Positions 28,607 to 42,006 of a stretch of DNA of 64,000 nucleotides are shown here, piece after piece. Source of the stretch: Sycobia sp. Sy_11 (taxonomy: Eukaryota; Arthropoda; Insecta; Hymenoptera; Epichrysomallidae). A program made the position numbers and the translations under genes. The stretch spans positions 439,001-503,000 of the forward strand of contig JACCIC010000170.1 in assembly GCA_018907035.1 (NCBI GenBank), written 5' to 3'. The notes below the pieces were generated by a model. It saw only the letters and a list, made by a program, of their open reading frames with translations, searched no databases and had not been told where the DNA came from. Within the stretch, counting starts at the first letter, position 1. Every line of letters begins with the position of its first letter.

Positions 28607-28657
28607 TAATTAATCATAATTTTAGATTGTCGTAACATCTAAAATTATGATTTATTA
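28607..28657. repeat. Inverted repeat, 21-bp arms, 9-nt loop
   Basis: The arms at 28607-28627 and 28637-28657 pair with one mismatch. The inner 16 bp (AATCATAATTTTAGAT) are perfect. Confidence 0.88.
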
Positions 28658-29065
28658 GATTTCTTTCTAGAATCATAACTATTGATGATCCGTGATGCTA
28701 TGGACAACATCCTAAAAAAAACAACAGTCGAGTTAAAGGAAGACAGCAGATCTGTTCTTCCAAATTAAATGGTCAAGCAAAACTTTTACTTGAATCTTTG
28801 TAGGAGGTTCAGTGAGAGCGCCCAACAATAAAGAACTGATTTTTACGGAACCAATTGCATGGCCATGTCCTAACTACCTTATACTTTGATTTTATTACTT
28901 AAAATTACTTTAAAGGTTCACTAAATCTGAACTGAAAATGTTGATAAAAAAAACTTATAAGGAAATTCCTGTTACTTTTGTGTTCCGAGTTATAGTTCAT
29001 TCGTTTACCCCATTATGTGGCTCACTATAGAGTTGCTCAGTTTTATGTTACTATAATAGTAAAGC

Positions 29066-29179
29066 TTAAATATACATTAAATTACAATTAAATTAAATCT
29101 GTATTGTTTCAGCATAAATATTTCTAGATTTAAATAGAAAATCGAGATTTAATTTAATTGTAATTAAATGTATATTTAA
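29066..29179. repeat. Long inverted repeat, 34-bp arms, 46-nt loop
   Basis: The arm at 29066-29099 is the reverse complement of 29146-29179 with a single mismatch. Both arms are AT-rich. The 46-nt loop itself holds a short TTTCT/AGAAA inverted pair. Confidence 0.9.
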
Positions 29180-29756
29180 TTTTATAAGTACGGAAAAATT
29201 TCATGTAAAGAATATTTATACTTAGAAGAATTTATAAATTTCATTTATCGATTATTATACATATTTGAATTCTTATATTAAAAAAAAAATGCACAAATTT
29301 CTAATTATTAAACACTATGGATTTATTGATTTAATTTCGTTGATTTATGTCGGATAATTTGTCAATCCGTATCCACATTATTTAATTGATATTTATATCC
29401 AATAAGATTACATAATAAGATTATATCATTCAAGATTTTGGATATTATTTTATAAATTTCACTTTGAACAAATACGGAAATTTCATACTGGTAACATTAT
29501 TTTAGATAAATTTAGTCATTTCTATACATACACGATTATGATATTGCTTGTATCCTGTAGAATTTCATTTGCAAATCGCTTGCGATAGAATATGACGATC
29601 CCTTTATATTATCACACTGTATCACACTTGTAACGTCTAGTAACATCAGATTCCAAAATTTTTTTCAACTCACTAATATGCTAGCTTATTCTGTTTAATT
29701 TATTTAATTTTTATGCTTCGAAAACAAAATAAGGATTTAGAAGTACTAAACTGTTC

Positions 29757-29805
29757 ATATATATATATAATATATATATATATATAATATATATTATATA
29801 TATAT
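29757..29805. repeat. Imperfect (AT)n tract
   Basis: AT repeat with several phase shifts (TAAT, TATTAT). Confidence 0.9.
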
Positions 29806-29921
29806 CTGTGATCTAAAATCAACAAATTGTTAATTTTATTCTCTAATGAAATATCCCATTATTATCACTAATCGGAGCCTTTAAAAACTCGTTTATATTT
29901 CTCTATCGACCGTGATAGGTT

Positions 29922-29925
<4 letters not shown>

Positions 29926-29975
<50 letters not shown>

Positions 29976-29990
29976 TCTCTCTCTCTCTCC
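29926..29990. repeat. (CT)n microsatellite with AAAT interruption
   Basis: CT at 29926-29970 and 29975-29990. Confidence 0.94.
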
Positions 29991-30212
29991 TCATCTCTGT
30001 CTCTCTCTATAGATTTACGTCGCCCTTTGATCGGCGCACCCACTGAATCAGTCGTCCCCAACCTCGAAAAGCCTAAACAGAAGGCTCCCTCGAATAATCA
30101 CGATTTAGCGCGACGCTCTAAAATCAGAGCCCATGGAAGTCAAAAGGCGACCCGTGTCAATGCGCGACGCGTTCCGTGAACGAGCCGAAGCTCGGGACCA
30201 ACGATAACTCGG

Positions 30213-30215
<3 letters not shown>

Positions 30216-30269
<54 letters not shown>
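30216..30269. repeat. (TC)n microsatellite
   Basis: 27 uninterrupted TC units, 226 bp after the preceding CT tract. Confidence 0.95.
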
Positions 30270-30273
<4 letters not shown>

Positions 30274-30630
30274 TTTCTCTCTCTACCTCTCTGATTCGTA
30301 CCTATAATTGCGGCGAGTAAGTGGCCCGGATAACTAGTAGGTGCGTCGCTTCCCGTCGAACTCCCGCCCTCTCCCTCGCGCCACCCGGCGCGGCTTTCCG
30401 AGATTGCGAATGCTACGAAAGGACGGGAGGGGCGGGGGGGGGGCTAATCAGCTTGTAGAAGAATCGAATACGTATGCACGAGTTAATGAAGCGGATTTAT
30501 CGAAGCTCGAAATTGTGCCGCCGAGAGCGCTAAGAGCGCTTCTATTTCTGTACATCCTGGCAGCCCTTTACTACATTCGGTTTTTCTGTGTTTCTTTTTC
30601 TTTTTTGTACGACTTGCTCGACTAATTAAC

Positions 30631-32920
30631 CAAGTAATAAACATGTGTATGTGCCTGAGTGCGCGTTTTTGTCCCTCACCTTTTTTAAATGTTTTATTAA
30701 GAATACAAAGAATGCGAAATCAAAGATGGCAGATCTATTAATGAGTATAAGTCTATACAGCTGGATAGATTGGACAGAGTTTTTATCGACAGCTATATTT
30801 ACCATCAATACACTTCAGAATTGTACACAGGAATATTTCTGATATAAAAATCTCCGATCTTTTGATTTATATATAGTTACAAATGTCAAAGCATGCATCT
30901 AGTAAAGTCGCAATACTTATTGAAGCTTACTTATTAAAGTAAATCATTAAATGAAATCAATTTCAGTTTAAAGATTATATGATTATCTAGCATTAAAGTT
31001 TAAAGATTAAAGTGCATGAGCACTTTTAATTTACAAAGCAAAGATATTCAGTTACGATTTCATGTGTTTTATTAAATAAGCAAAAGTAAATTTTTTCCTA
31101 CGCATATTTTAAAAATTAGGAAATGGACTAATTACAATTTTTTACGACTGATGAGTGGATGGTAAATATAGTCGCCGCAAAAATTGTTAAAAATCTATCT
31201 AATCAGAAGTTAATGGAGAAGTTAACGCGGAAGATATACATAAAAAATAGGGAAAAAGAGAGAATATTTTTACTGCGAGAAGGATAAGTGCTCTTATTTT
31301 GTAAAAAAAAAAACTTTTCACAAAGCTAACGTTACTGATTTAATTTAAATTGAAATGAGTTTTTTTCAACATTTCTTTTGATGTTTTAATGGTGGAACAA
31401 ATATGATTATTTTGTGAAATTGGTTTAGTCTTCATTGTGTACACGAGTGAACGCAAAATATTTGAACAAATTCAATGCTGAAATATTTGGAATATTTAAT
31501 ATTTTTTATTCTTTATTGTCACTTGATTTCTGAAAATGGTCTATTTTAATAAATGTATATTCATTAAAAATGATTCTGATTTTCTCTGATTCGTAATGTT
31601 TTTCAGACTTGCGAAACGCCGTGAATTAAAAGTCAAGAACCTATTAAATATTTACAATTAGAAAACATTGTTTTTATTTTGAATAGAACAATATCTGCAC
31701 TTGTGTAAATATTTCTTTAATTAAATTATAGTATATGAAATTTGATTTATTTCGAAAAGAAGCTTGCATAAATGGCTTCTACCTAATTTCCCCTACTTTG
31801 TGTTTAAATATCTCAATAATAATTATCTATATTTTTCTGAAATTTTATAAAACAATATATAAATACTACAAAATTATTATTCAACGATCTTGTAGCGCTG
31901 CGTTTGTTGGTTAATATACAAATGAACCATACTAATTTATGTTTAAAACGACGTTTCATCAACTTGGTGTGTGTGCCGGCTTCATCGATCAAAAAAAGGA
32001 AAAAAAAACATATAAATAATTCATAATCTAAATTAACATAACATAATTAATATTCAAAATGAATCCAGTCCGGACGAAGCGAGGTACACTAGTCGTGGTG
32101 ATTTTTTTTATCAACGGTCCCAAGGCAAAAATTCTGTTCATGAATTTCAAAAAGCTGACAAATAAGCGAATGCATTTATTAGTCAAATTTAAATATACAC
32201 CACAGATTATTTTGAGGCGACTATCTTCGCTAATTTAAAAAGAATAACATAGATTAAGGCACGTCTATAATCGACTAAATCCTAGTCTAAAGTAAAGTAA
32301 TATGTTATTTGGAAAAACTGTAATATAACATCTATGAATATTGAAGTTGAGTGGCAGAAAAAAAAAGAATTTGAATCAAGTTTTATTGAGAAAAACAAAA
32401 TAAAAGTTAAAACGAAAGCATTCTTTATAACGAATGGATATAGTGAATTAGAAGAGTAGAAAGCTCATAATGGTAATTCGTACACTGTTGATTAGATATA
32501 GAATTGACAGTTCACTCAGAAAATTACAAATGGAATATTATATGTATTTACATCTAGTAAAACCAGACAATATTCTGTTATTAATAAAAAATACAACTTA
32601 AAAAAAACTTCTAAGAACTTCGAAGGAAGTCTTAATTTTGCATTTATCTTGGATAATTTCGTAACAGCCGAAACGTTTCTCAGAATGCAATATTTTATTA
32701 TGTGAAACTTAAAACAGTGTTTTTCAATGTATTAGTATGCTTATTAATGAAAACCTGTCGCAACGATTGACAATTCTATAAGCATTAGAATTATAATTCT
32801 ATAATATAATGAAAAATGTGCAGGAATTTTTTTGTTTTTTTTTTTTTCATAAAAAAACCTGTCTCCGACCACATTCGAAAAAAAAGAGAGAAAGAAGAGC
32901 TTTTCCATCGACATAATATA
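30631..32920. other. AT-rich non-coding block
   Basis: AT-rich unique sequence with A and T homopolymers (long T run near 32829-32850). No supported gene. Confidence 0.55.
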
Positions 32921-33282
32921 TAATCCCGGCATAATTGGTCTCAGGAAGCGCAGTTTACCCACCATGAGCTCCAGCCCAAGCGCACGACGAGGGAAACATC
33001 GCGCGCAATTTCTTTTGTCCTTTCGTTCCCGGGGGAAAATCAACCCCGTCCATTATCTCCTCCCGAACACGTACGCTTCGGGTTACGTTTAAAGTTCGAC
33101 GATACTTTGCTCATTGTGTGTCCTCGCGCGCGGAAGAATTCGTCCAGTCGCCCCCCCCCCCCGCCCCATTCACCAACTCTGCCATTTGGTATCCGGAAAA
33201 GTTCGGATTTCGTTTCTCCTTTTTTCCAGACCAAGGGATTCGAAAGAAAAGCGACGCTCTTGCGTTGCTCTTTTACCTTACA

Positions 33283-33314
33283 CGCGCGCGCGCGCGCACA
33301 CACACACACACACA
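33283..33314. repeat. Compound (CG)7-(CA)9 tract
   Basis: CG at 33283-33296 switches directly to CA at 33297-33314. Confidence 0.94.
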
Positions 33315-34203
33315 AGGGTGACTGCTAATCCTCTTTACTTTGTGTCAAATGAACAAAGCACCGTTGAGAGGAGGGTGTTTGAGGGCCTTTGTGCTAAAGT
33401 TCGCGCCTTTTTTAATGACGCCTCCCGAATTCTTCTTATGCTCTGACTATTTTTTTATGTGGCCCTGTTATTTTACTTCAGATTTTTTTGGGGGTGTTTT
33501 ATGACAGTGGAGTTGATGAGTGACAGCAGAAATTGATGGAGGGCGGAAAATTTTTCTGTAACAAAGAAATCAGTTTTAGATTAATGTAGCAGATGTTGAG
33601 ATTTGTCGAATATTATACGAGAGGTAAATTTAGAATAGCTTGTAATCCTACAAATATACATTTGGATTGATAATATGTAATTGCAATTATATAGAGAGAC
33701 TATAAATTAAAAGTTGAATAGTAGAGTAGTCGAGTCTATCAGTTGCAATTATCCCAAGAGTAATTATATAAAGACAGTATGATATAGAAAAACGTTTTTT
33801 AGCATTGTAAAGCTGTTGAACATTATTAAAAAAATCTATCGATTATTACTACTGATTCAGAGATCACTACCATCACTATTTTAATACGATCCGCTAATAG
33901 TGATCTATTGATCAGTGTAAAATATGCAAATGGCTTGGCTGATTTTCATGGAGTTATTATAGTTGGTCATAATAGAGAACAACAATCACCACGTCTCCTA
34001 AAACGTCCAAAGATCCCGTTCAATTATCTCCAGGGCCGCAGCAATAAAGGCCCTGCCGCGGTTAAATAGAGAAAAATGCCCGACGAGAAGTGCCTGCAAG
34101 AAAATTCAAGAGCCCTGTCCGAGCGACGTCGGTTATGAAATTTCAGATTTATCGGGTCCGTCGCTTCGCCCATCTTCCGCCGTCGTCCGCGGTGTCGCAC
34201 ATC

Positions 34204-34223
34204 CGCGCGCGCGCGCGCGCGCG
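34204..34223. repeat. (CG)10 tract
   Basis: Ten CG units inside a CpG-rich island. Confidence 0.92.
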
Positions 34224-36361
34224 AATTAGTCCCGGAATTTGGTTTGCAAATGTCGCGCGCCACGCTCTGCCGGGATTTTATTCATTAAGCCCTTCCGCGG
34301 CAGGCCGCCGCGTTATTTGCGAACGGCTTCTCGCTCGCGGGGGATGTTTTAATAATTGGATCGGCCGCGCCAGGCCGGAATTTGGACGCGTTTTCACGCG
34401 CGCGTCGCTCGCGCCCGGCTCTGGGCAAGGAGGGCCCGAAAACGGCGCCGTCAGTAATGAAGATTTCAAAAGGGGAGGCGTCGCGGGCACGGACGAGCGC
34501 CTGAATAAATATGAACTTTCGGAGCTGTTCATTAGTCGAGCTTTTCACGAGGATGCGCGAGCTCGCGGGTTTGTTTTTTTTTTTTTTTTTTGCATTAGCC
34601 TCCATAGGTGGAGATGCACGTTCTATGAGGGTCAAGTAAGCGGGAGGTATAACTCGATAAGTCTGTTTTCTCTGTGATTTTGAATTGTAGCCGGGGCTGT
34701 TACGATACTTTCGCGTTTATCGTTATCAAAAGCGGACCAAGCAAGCAATAGGTATGTAGGCAAAAATTAATGGGTCGGTTAGTACGTAAAGTTAAATTAT
34801 ACATTATACTTATGTCGACCGTCGTGAATTAGATGAATAAAAATTTGTCTCTTCCTTACAATCTTTATACGATATTATATTATAATAATATAATGACAGG
34901 CAGACTTCCTTTGTTTATAATCACCGGCGAAGAATCTAAAATAGAAATACTAATAAAAATAAAATAAAAATTAAATTAAATTATAAAATAAAATAATCTA
35001 TATTCTATGTTAGTAAATGACTTGTAAGTTAGTAAATATCTGACGTTTCGGTACATCTTTAAGGACTAATCGAAAAGTTACTTTTTTTTACATTGTGTAT
35101 TTGTTATGCTCTTTCTTTGTGAGTTAATAATTAATTAATTATTACTATTCAATTTTTTATTGAGGAAAGTTACGAAGTGAACAATTTTTGAAATCTAGTC
35201 AATAAATCTAATTTAAGATTCTTGCTCAATAGCCCACAAAGCCCATAAAATAATCACTGTAATGACGGGCCATTAATAAAATCTTTTATTCAAAAATTTT
35301 ATAATAATAAAATGCGTGTTAAGCTGACATGTCGAGTACTACTGTCTTCAGCATTTAAAAATTCATATAATTTGAAAGGTTTTAAACCAAACACGTAAAA
35401 AATCAACAAATCGTAAACACTAAAAAATTTATATGCTAATACAAACAATCCATATTTTTTATTAAATGTAGAAAGATAAATTTTCAAACTTACATTTATC
35501 TAATTATAAAGTTTAAAAAAGCTTTTTTTTGATATTGAACATGTGTGAATTAAAGCTCTAGAGAATCTTCGATAAATTGTATTTGTAATATCAACAAAAT
35601 ATCAAAAATCTTATTTATTTTACTTTATCTTGAGAGACTATTTCAATAAATTACTAACTTTGAAGAAATCATGAAAAACCTTCCCAACTCGTCCTTAATG
35701 GGTTAATTTATTTGAACAATACTGTTAAGAAGACGCTCCAAATATTTATATCAGGAAATATATGAAAAAGGTAGAGTCGAGTCAAAATTAGCGATACTAA
35801 TAGGCAAAGGGAACAAAATAAACAAATTATATATCCTGATCTTTTTTATCCCGAGTACAAACAAAATCTCCTCTTTAAGCGAGGCCTAAAATCACCGAAA
35901 AAAACGGGCAGAAAGAACGAAAGAAAAATGATCCGAGCTAACGAGTGACACCGAGACTACCGCCGTTTGTCACGTCTCAGATTCCGCCGCGGCGCGTCCG
36001 CGTCGCCGCCGTGATTCAGCGCATTCCCGAGCTGTATCGCGAGCAATAAAAGCCGGGGGCCCTCCGCCCCTTATCCCCCGCCCGTCTCTCTTCCTCTGCG
36101 TCGCGTGCCGTAAATCCGACTTTTCCATTCGGCGCCGCCGGCGGCCCGGGCCGTATTTCGCTCGCGCGATGCGCGGCACGGGATTCCGCGCCCTCGGGGG
36201 AATCGTCGTATTTATTGCCGATGCGCCCGTAGTTTCGGGGCGGGGCGCGAGGGTGGGCTCGGTGCTCGGGCTTTTTACTGTTTGCAATTTAAAGGACGTA
36301 CACGGGACAATGGGCGCTTATAATCGGATTTGCCGGCGCGCGTTGTCGGTCGTTACGAGAT

Positions 36362-36379
36362 CGCGCGCGCGCGCGCGCG
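36362..36379. repeat. (CG)9 tract
   Basis: Nine CG units inside a CpG-rich island. Confidence 0.92.
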
Positions 36380-36570
36380 GGGAATCGAAGATTCTGTAAG
36401 GATTTAGGCGGGCGCATGGACTGGCCGTCGACTGGACGATGACGCATTCAGTCCGAACGTTGCGTCGCGAGCGTAAATACGGGCAATAATTCATTGTGGA
36501 ACAAGTTCGGTAAAGCGTAAATAACCATCGATACCAGAAATGCGTTCGATAATGGATCGACATTGGGGCA

Positions 36571-37740
36571 GGTCAGGTCATCGTAAGCATTTCAGCCTGT
36601 TCTTTTCGCAGATTTGGTCGATCTGAAAATTCTTCAAGCTTCGAATCCTAAGTTTTGGTACATTGAAAAAAAAAAATTAAGACAAATCGTATCATTACTA
36701 AACATCATCAATACACACCTGATCTGTACTTTCGGTATGTTTATTTAGAACACTCCCTTTTCATTGTTTTTGTAATACTCTATAGTTAGCTGAGGCAAAA
36801 TAGGGCCATCCAATGTGATTTTCGATTTTTGAAAGACCTGCTATATTTTATGAAGAAAAAACTTCGATGTTGCACGTGTCCGAACAAACGTGGCAGCAAT
36901 CTTATACAGAATTTTCTCAAGTTTAAATTGTCAAGCTACATACGACTCACCGCACTTTGTAAAATACTTATAATATCCACACGTTTACGCATTTAAAAAA
37001 GGATCAATAATTCTGGGGCAAAAAGCTCATTTGATAGAGAACTGAATGGTTCGTCTTAGTAGCATATATGGTAGAAATTCAGTCACCCAGAATGTTACCT
37101 ACTTCGTAGGCCAATGAGATCCTTCGAATACAAGCATTATATTACATAAAGATGGTAAATATTTTCACTTTTTACAAATTCTCAGGGAACATTCACTATT
37201 GATGACGAACGAACAAACACACAACAGATATAGAAGCTTCAATATTTCAACCTGTAAATGCTTTATGCACGTTCATCGTCGAAGTGTCGTATATCTGCAT
37301 TAAAATCACCGCGCCGTCTGACCGCGTATATTCCGATTTTACTGATTTATATTGATAAATTCATAATAGACTAACGCCGCCAGGCTCCATGAAAAAATGA
37401 TTCCTCTCGCAGCCAGTCGTGTTTCATTTAACTCGGAGGAATAGAATAAACAAAGATGGGAAATGCGTCGATATACTTCTGAAGCTTTTTCTATATTTTA
37501 CTTTAATAAATGTCGTTGTACACGCTAATTCGATTATTAGATATTTCTAAATAACTGGGCTTTTTTATAATGAATTATTTGGATTGGAAATTATTTAGCA
37601 AAAATTTTCAACAGTCCAAAAGCATTTCGTGTAAGTTATACTGGCGTTCAAAAATTTACTATAGATTTCTAGTCGAGTTGTTAAAGACGCATTAAATGGA
37701 ACATTTCTGCATTTCATTATGTACTATCTTTGCCACATTA
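36571..37740. other. AT-rich non-coding block
   Basis: Unique sequence. No gene or long repeat seen. Confidence 0.5.
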
Positions 37741-37925
37741 ATTCCGTTCGTATAACCTAAAATTTCTATTTCCCGCGCAGCTCTCGAAGATCCTGCCAAA
37801 TCTCCACGCCCACCTCGCATACATATACAAAATCCTCGCGACTACCGTGTTTCCCACGTCCCTTTCTCAAACCTCCCTTGTGCTTTGCATATTTCTCTCC
37901 CTCCCTGTCTCTCTCCCTGCCGTTC

Positions 37926-37926
37926 C

Positions 37927-37986
<60 letters not shown>
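37926..37986. repeat. (CT)n microsatellite
   Basis: CT of about 61 bp with one TTT interruption near 37947. Confidence 0.94.
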
Positions 37987-37992
<6 letters not shown>

Positions 37993-38144
37993 TTCGGTCT
38001 CTCTCGATACACATATATAGTACCGCGCGTGATACACGACCGGTCGAGCGCGCAGCTTTCGTCATCTGCCAATTACAAGCGCCACCGAACCCGGTCGTGG
38101 CCGTTCATCATATGCGCGACCATCCGGTTCGCGCGTGCAGCGCG

Positions 38145-38150
<6 letters not shown>

Positions 38151-38210
<60 letters not shown>
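38151..38210. repeat. (CT)30 microsatellite
   Basis: 60 bp of uninterrupted CT, then GTCTCTCTCG. Confidence 0.95.
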
Positions 38211-38219
<9 letters not shown>

Positions 38220-38427
38220 GCCCCCCTCACCCTCTCTTCCTCGTGCGCGGGTTATACGGGACGAGGTAGGTCGGCCGATGATTTACGAGCACGGCCGCGC
38301 TATCAGTTGCGTTTAACGGCCCAGATGACGACGGGTGGAAGGAGGCGGGTGGTTACGAGGGAGCTCTATTTTTAACGTCCGTGCGGGCCGAGCTCTACGC
38401 GATTCGCGGCTGGAACAGGGCCTGGCA

Positions 38428-38491
38428 TCACACACACACACGCGCGCGCGCGCACACAACCCAACACACACACACACACACAACACACGCA

Positions 38492-38528
<37 letters not shown>

Positions 38529-38571
38529 CCTCTCGCTCTCTCTCTCTTCTCTCTCTCTCTCTCTCTCTCTT
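38428..38571. repeat. Five-part compound microsatellite CA-CG-CA-TA-CT
   Basis: CA at 38428-38440, CG to 38453, CA to 38487, TA at 38494-38525, and CT at 38531-38571 with a few interruptions. Confidence 0.93.
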
Positions 38572-39149
38572 GCTCACTCACCTTCGGTGGGAAGCGGGCC
38601 GCCGCATATCGGATTTAGGACGGGTTTAGGGAGGATTGAAAAGTTACCCTTGGGGAGCGTCGGGAAGGCGGGATCTGGGTGGGAGAGGGGGCGATTCGGT
38701 ACGAGCGATTCAATGGGCCGTGTCGACTTTATCTCAAGAGATGCCTGTCACCGCGGTCGCGAAAATCGATTTAAGTTAAATTTTGCAAGAAAAAGGACTA
38801 AGGTAAATGTAACGAAGACAGTCTTATTGTGTTATACATCGGCTGGAGCATACGCATTGAGTGTATTTTCAAGAGCGCAAAGTATTCAGCACTAGTTCCA
38901 AGTGTTATGCTCAGTATTTTGTTTTTTTTTTGTCTGTATTAAATGTAACGCAATAGCGATAAATACAATAGGTAGGCAAATATTGAGTATAAAGTAAAAA
39001 ATTTCTTTGTGCTCTCGCTACGCTAAATGTACTCGTACACTAAAATGGTTTACTTAAAAATGTATGATCGAAATCAATAGAAAATCTATCTAAATTTTTT
39101 TTAGTTTCTTATAACCTTTAGGGCATTCAACTTTCAATAATTAGTTGCG

Positions 39150-39178
39150 AATTATTGAACTTTCAAAGTTCAATAATT
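39150..39178. repeat. 29-bp palindrome with an extra half-copy
   Basis: AATTATTGAACTTT and AAAGTTCAATAATT are separated by one C. A related word, ACTTTCAATAATTA, lies just upstream at 39130-39143. Confidence 0.85.
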
Positions 39179-39876
39179 ACTAGGGTTCAGCGATCAGGAA
39201 TATGTTTTTGGTTCTATCGACAACATGCATTTTTCTTCGCATCGAAAGCAAGTTTATTATTTAGAGTAATTTTCTCAACTGGCTGTTCATGTCACTGTCT
39301 ACAAATCCTATAAAATTGTTATAAAATTACTGGTTGCTTAATTCTATTAAAGATATTTGAAAATATTAATTAAAACTTGTATTAATATCATACAATTTTA
39401 TGGAAATCTAATTCTGAAAATAATGTCCTTAGCAATATATTTTTTCTATTATGGATTTTTTAAATACGATATAAAAAAGCGCAACGTAAAATAAGATTGA
39501 AGTTTTATCAAGAAAGGTGAAACCGTGCAAAATGCTATTATCTTTCATTCTTATTAAAATAATAAATCGAAAAAGGTCTTTTAAAAAACTATGTTTTATT
39601 AATATATAAATTTTTATGTTCTTAAAGTAAAAACATTGTTTCCTCAGGTAGGATAAGATGACTTTTTCGCTTATATATATATACACATATTCAGCTTGAA
39701 ATTTGCATCCCCATTTTCGAGGCATTCGCCTCTGAGGCAATCACTTAGCGATCCACGAGATCGCGTTCACGAATTTATATAGGAAGAAAGGAGTTTCCAA
39801 AGCGTCTCGTACATTCCTCGCCCTCCCCCCTCCTTCCGCGTTATTCCACGCCATTTGTCAGAAAAGCGCCTAGTGC

Positions 39877-39889
39877 GCGCGCGCGCGCT
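39877..39889. repeat. Short (GC)n tract
   Basis: About six GC units in a CpG-rich island. Confidence 0.85.
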
Positions 39890-40396
39890 CGCCTCTCGCC
39901 CGGAAATCAAGCGTTCGTATAAACGATCAGAGTCCACACAACTCGCTCTTTTCCACTCCCGACAGCCTCGCCCCGCGCCCGGGCGCACTGCCGGAGACAA
40001 ACGAGCGACATTAATTAATCTCAATGAAAGAACCCGGAAGCAAAAGAATCCGCGAAAGCTCGGCTAACAAACCAATCCCACTCCCGGAAGAAGCTCGTCC
40101 CGCCCCGGTGAGCTCCGCGCGTGCAATCAACATCGCTTATAGGGTCGAGGAGGAGGGGGGGAGGGCGCTGGTCGTAAAAGTCCGGATCGTCTTTGAGGCG
40201 ATGCGCAAAAGTATACCAGCTACAATAATTTGGAATCTCGGTAATCCGGTGATTAGGGTAGAATTTTTTTGTCTTCCCCTCCCTCACCCCCCTCCACCCA
40301 CCAAGTCCCATCCAATCCTCGACGCTTTACCGCTCTCGTTACCGGTAAATTGCTCGTGGAAAATCCCTCGCTCTAGTCCCGCCACTGCACGGAGGC

Positions 40397-40415
40397 CGAC
40401 CGACCGACCGACCGA
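40397..40415. repeat. (CCGA)n tetranucleotide repeat
   Basis: Four to five CCGA units. A similar short (ACGA)n occurs at about 10335-10350. Confidence 0.85.
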
Positions 40416-41939
40416 GCTCGAGTGAAAATTATTTCCCATTCGTTGAAAGCTTTTGTTTCGGGCGCCGTCGGTCGCGCCAGTAGAGTTGGCAGCTTTCGCT
40501 TTTTCCCAGCTATTTAATCGCCTCGATAATTTCTGCGCCTTCTTTTCCGGCCCCCGTAACGACAAGACTCCATTTTTGCGGGCGAACTACTCCAGAAATT
40601 TGGTCTTAAAAAGTGTTTTATAATCGATTCAGGAGAGTAAAGGTGACGCTTAATTTCGGCAGATGGAACATTACTTTTATTCTTATTCTATACAAGTAAG
40701 TCTGTATGCAGAACTAATCTTTTAAATCGGATTTTCTACTAGCGTGTAAGAAAGATTAGGGAAGTTGTTAATCAATATAATTGCTTTTTAAGGTAGTACA
40801 GGATTTGTTTTTTTAATTAAACAAGCTTGAAGCATTGTTCATGGTAAAATTTGTAACAGTTTGCACCTGGGGTTTGCAGTTGGGAAAGTTACAAAATGAA
40901 CGTCCGACGTAAACAAACGAAAAATGTCAGGCAGGCTGCTTCGTAAAACGAGAAACACTTTTCTTGATATCGATCCATTTCAAAGCAAGCAAAATGTCAA
41001 AAGGCTGTTAAGCGAGGTAATGACCATCAAAACAAAGTAATCGATACTGCCGAACGAAAATTCGACAAAAATGTTGAAAAATACGGTGCAAAGTTTCGAC
41101 ATCATTTTCCTACGAACCGTGGCGAATTCTTCTGCACATTCCCTCAAATATAATCGAATTATTTTATACGGTTCTGATAGGTGAATTCTCATTATTTCAC
41201 CACATCTCCAAGATTAACAATGTCTCATTTCGTTAAAAATCTTTTGTTAAAGATCGAATTCCAGCAATACTCGTAAACAAAAAAGACTTTCATATTTTAC
41301 ACACGCATTAGCTTTTGAAATCATGTCAAAAGTATTTTACAACTGCATTTTTTGCGCTCAGTGTGCCTATATTTATAAACACGCTTGAACCGTTCCCCCT
41401 CCCATATTTCAAACTTTGGAAGAATTCTTCTCCAATATGGAAAATACGTAGAAAAATTTGAACAATGCGAATACTTTAATATTAATACGAAGCTTTGTAA
41501 TAATAATCGTTCAACAAGTCGATATATATAATCGTTCGATTTGCTTTATTATGCTTCCGTTTTCTTCGTGTTATTTATTTAATTATTAATATTTAAATTT
41601 CCTTAGTATCATATAAAGACAGTTAAAATACTAATTTACCAATAAGTAATGCTATTACTGACATAAAGGTCAATATGGATGAATTCAAGGTCTATCTGTC
41701 ATACTGCAGTCTATAAATATACTGAAGCTCATAGCAAAACACAAATTTGTTCTTGGAATAATACGAAACGTATTGTAATATTTAACTCAATACAATACAG
41801 GAACTAAGTAAAATAACAGAACGTGGAAAAAAACAATGACCGGTTCGCACTTACTCTATACGTAGATATACTCTCTATCTCCACTGTAGCCCGCATCGGA
41901 CTCGTTTGGTTATTTTTTGCGGTGGGGGTTAAGGTTGTC

Positions 41940-41940
<1 letters not shown>

Positions 41941-42001
<61 letters not shown>
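41941..42001. repeat. (TC)30 microsatellite
   Basis: 61 bp of uninterrupted TC on the + strand. Confidence 0.95.

Positions 42002-42006
<5 letters not shown>

Larger units (their letters stand above)
33991..36570. other. Two CpG-rich islands separated by AT-rich DNA
   Basis: Islands at 33991-34750 and 35921-36570, each with a (CG)n tract. AT-rich at 34751-35920. The 195-codon frame at 34090-34677 includes translated CG and T tracts and has no domain. Confidence 0.55.
39741..41820. other. CpG-rich island then AT-rich block
   Basis: GC-rich to about 40570, AT-rich after that. A 70-codon - strand frame (40980-41192) has no recognisable domain. Confidence 0.5.

Noticed and set aside
34090..34677. 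195-codon + strand frame in a CpG-rich island
   Set aside because: It includes a translated CG tract and a T run, has overlapping open frames on the other strand and no recognisable domain.
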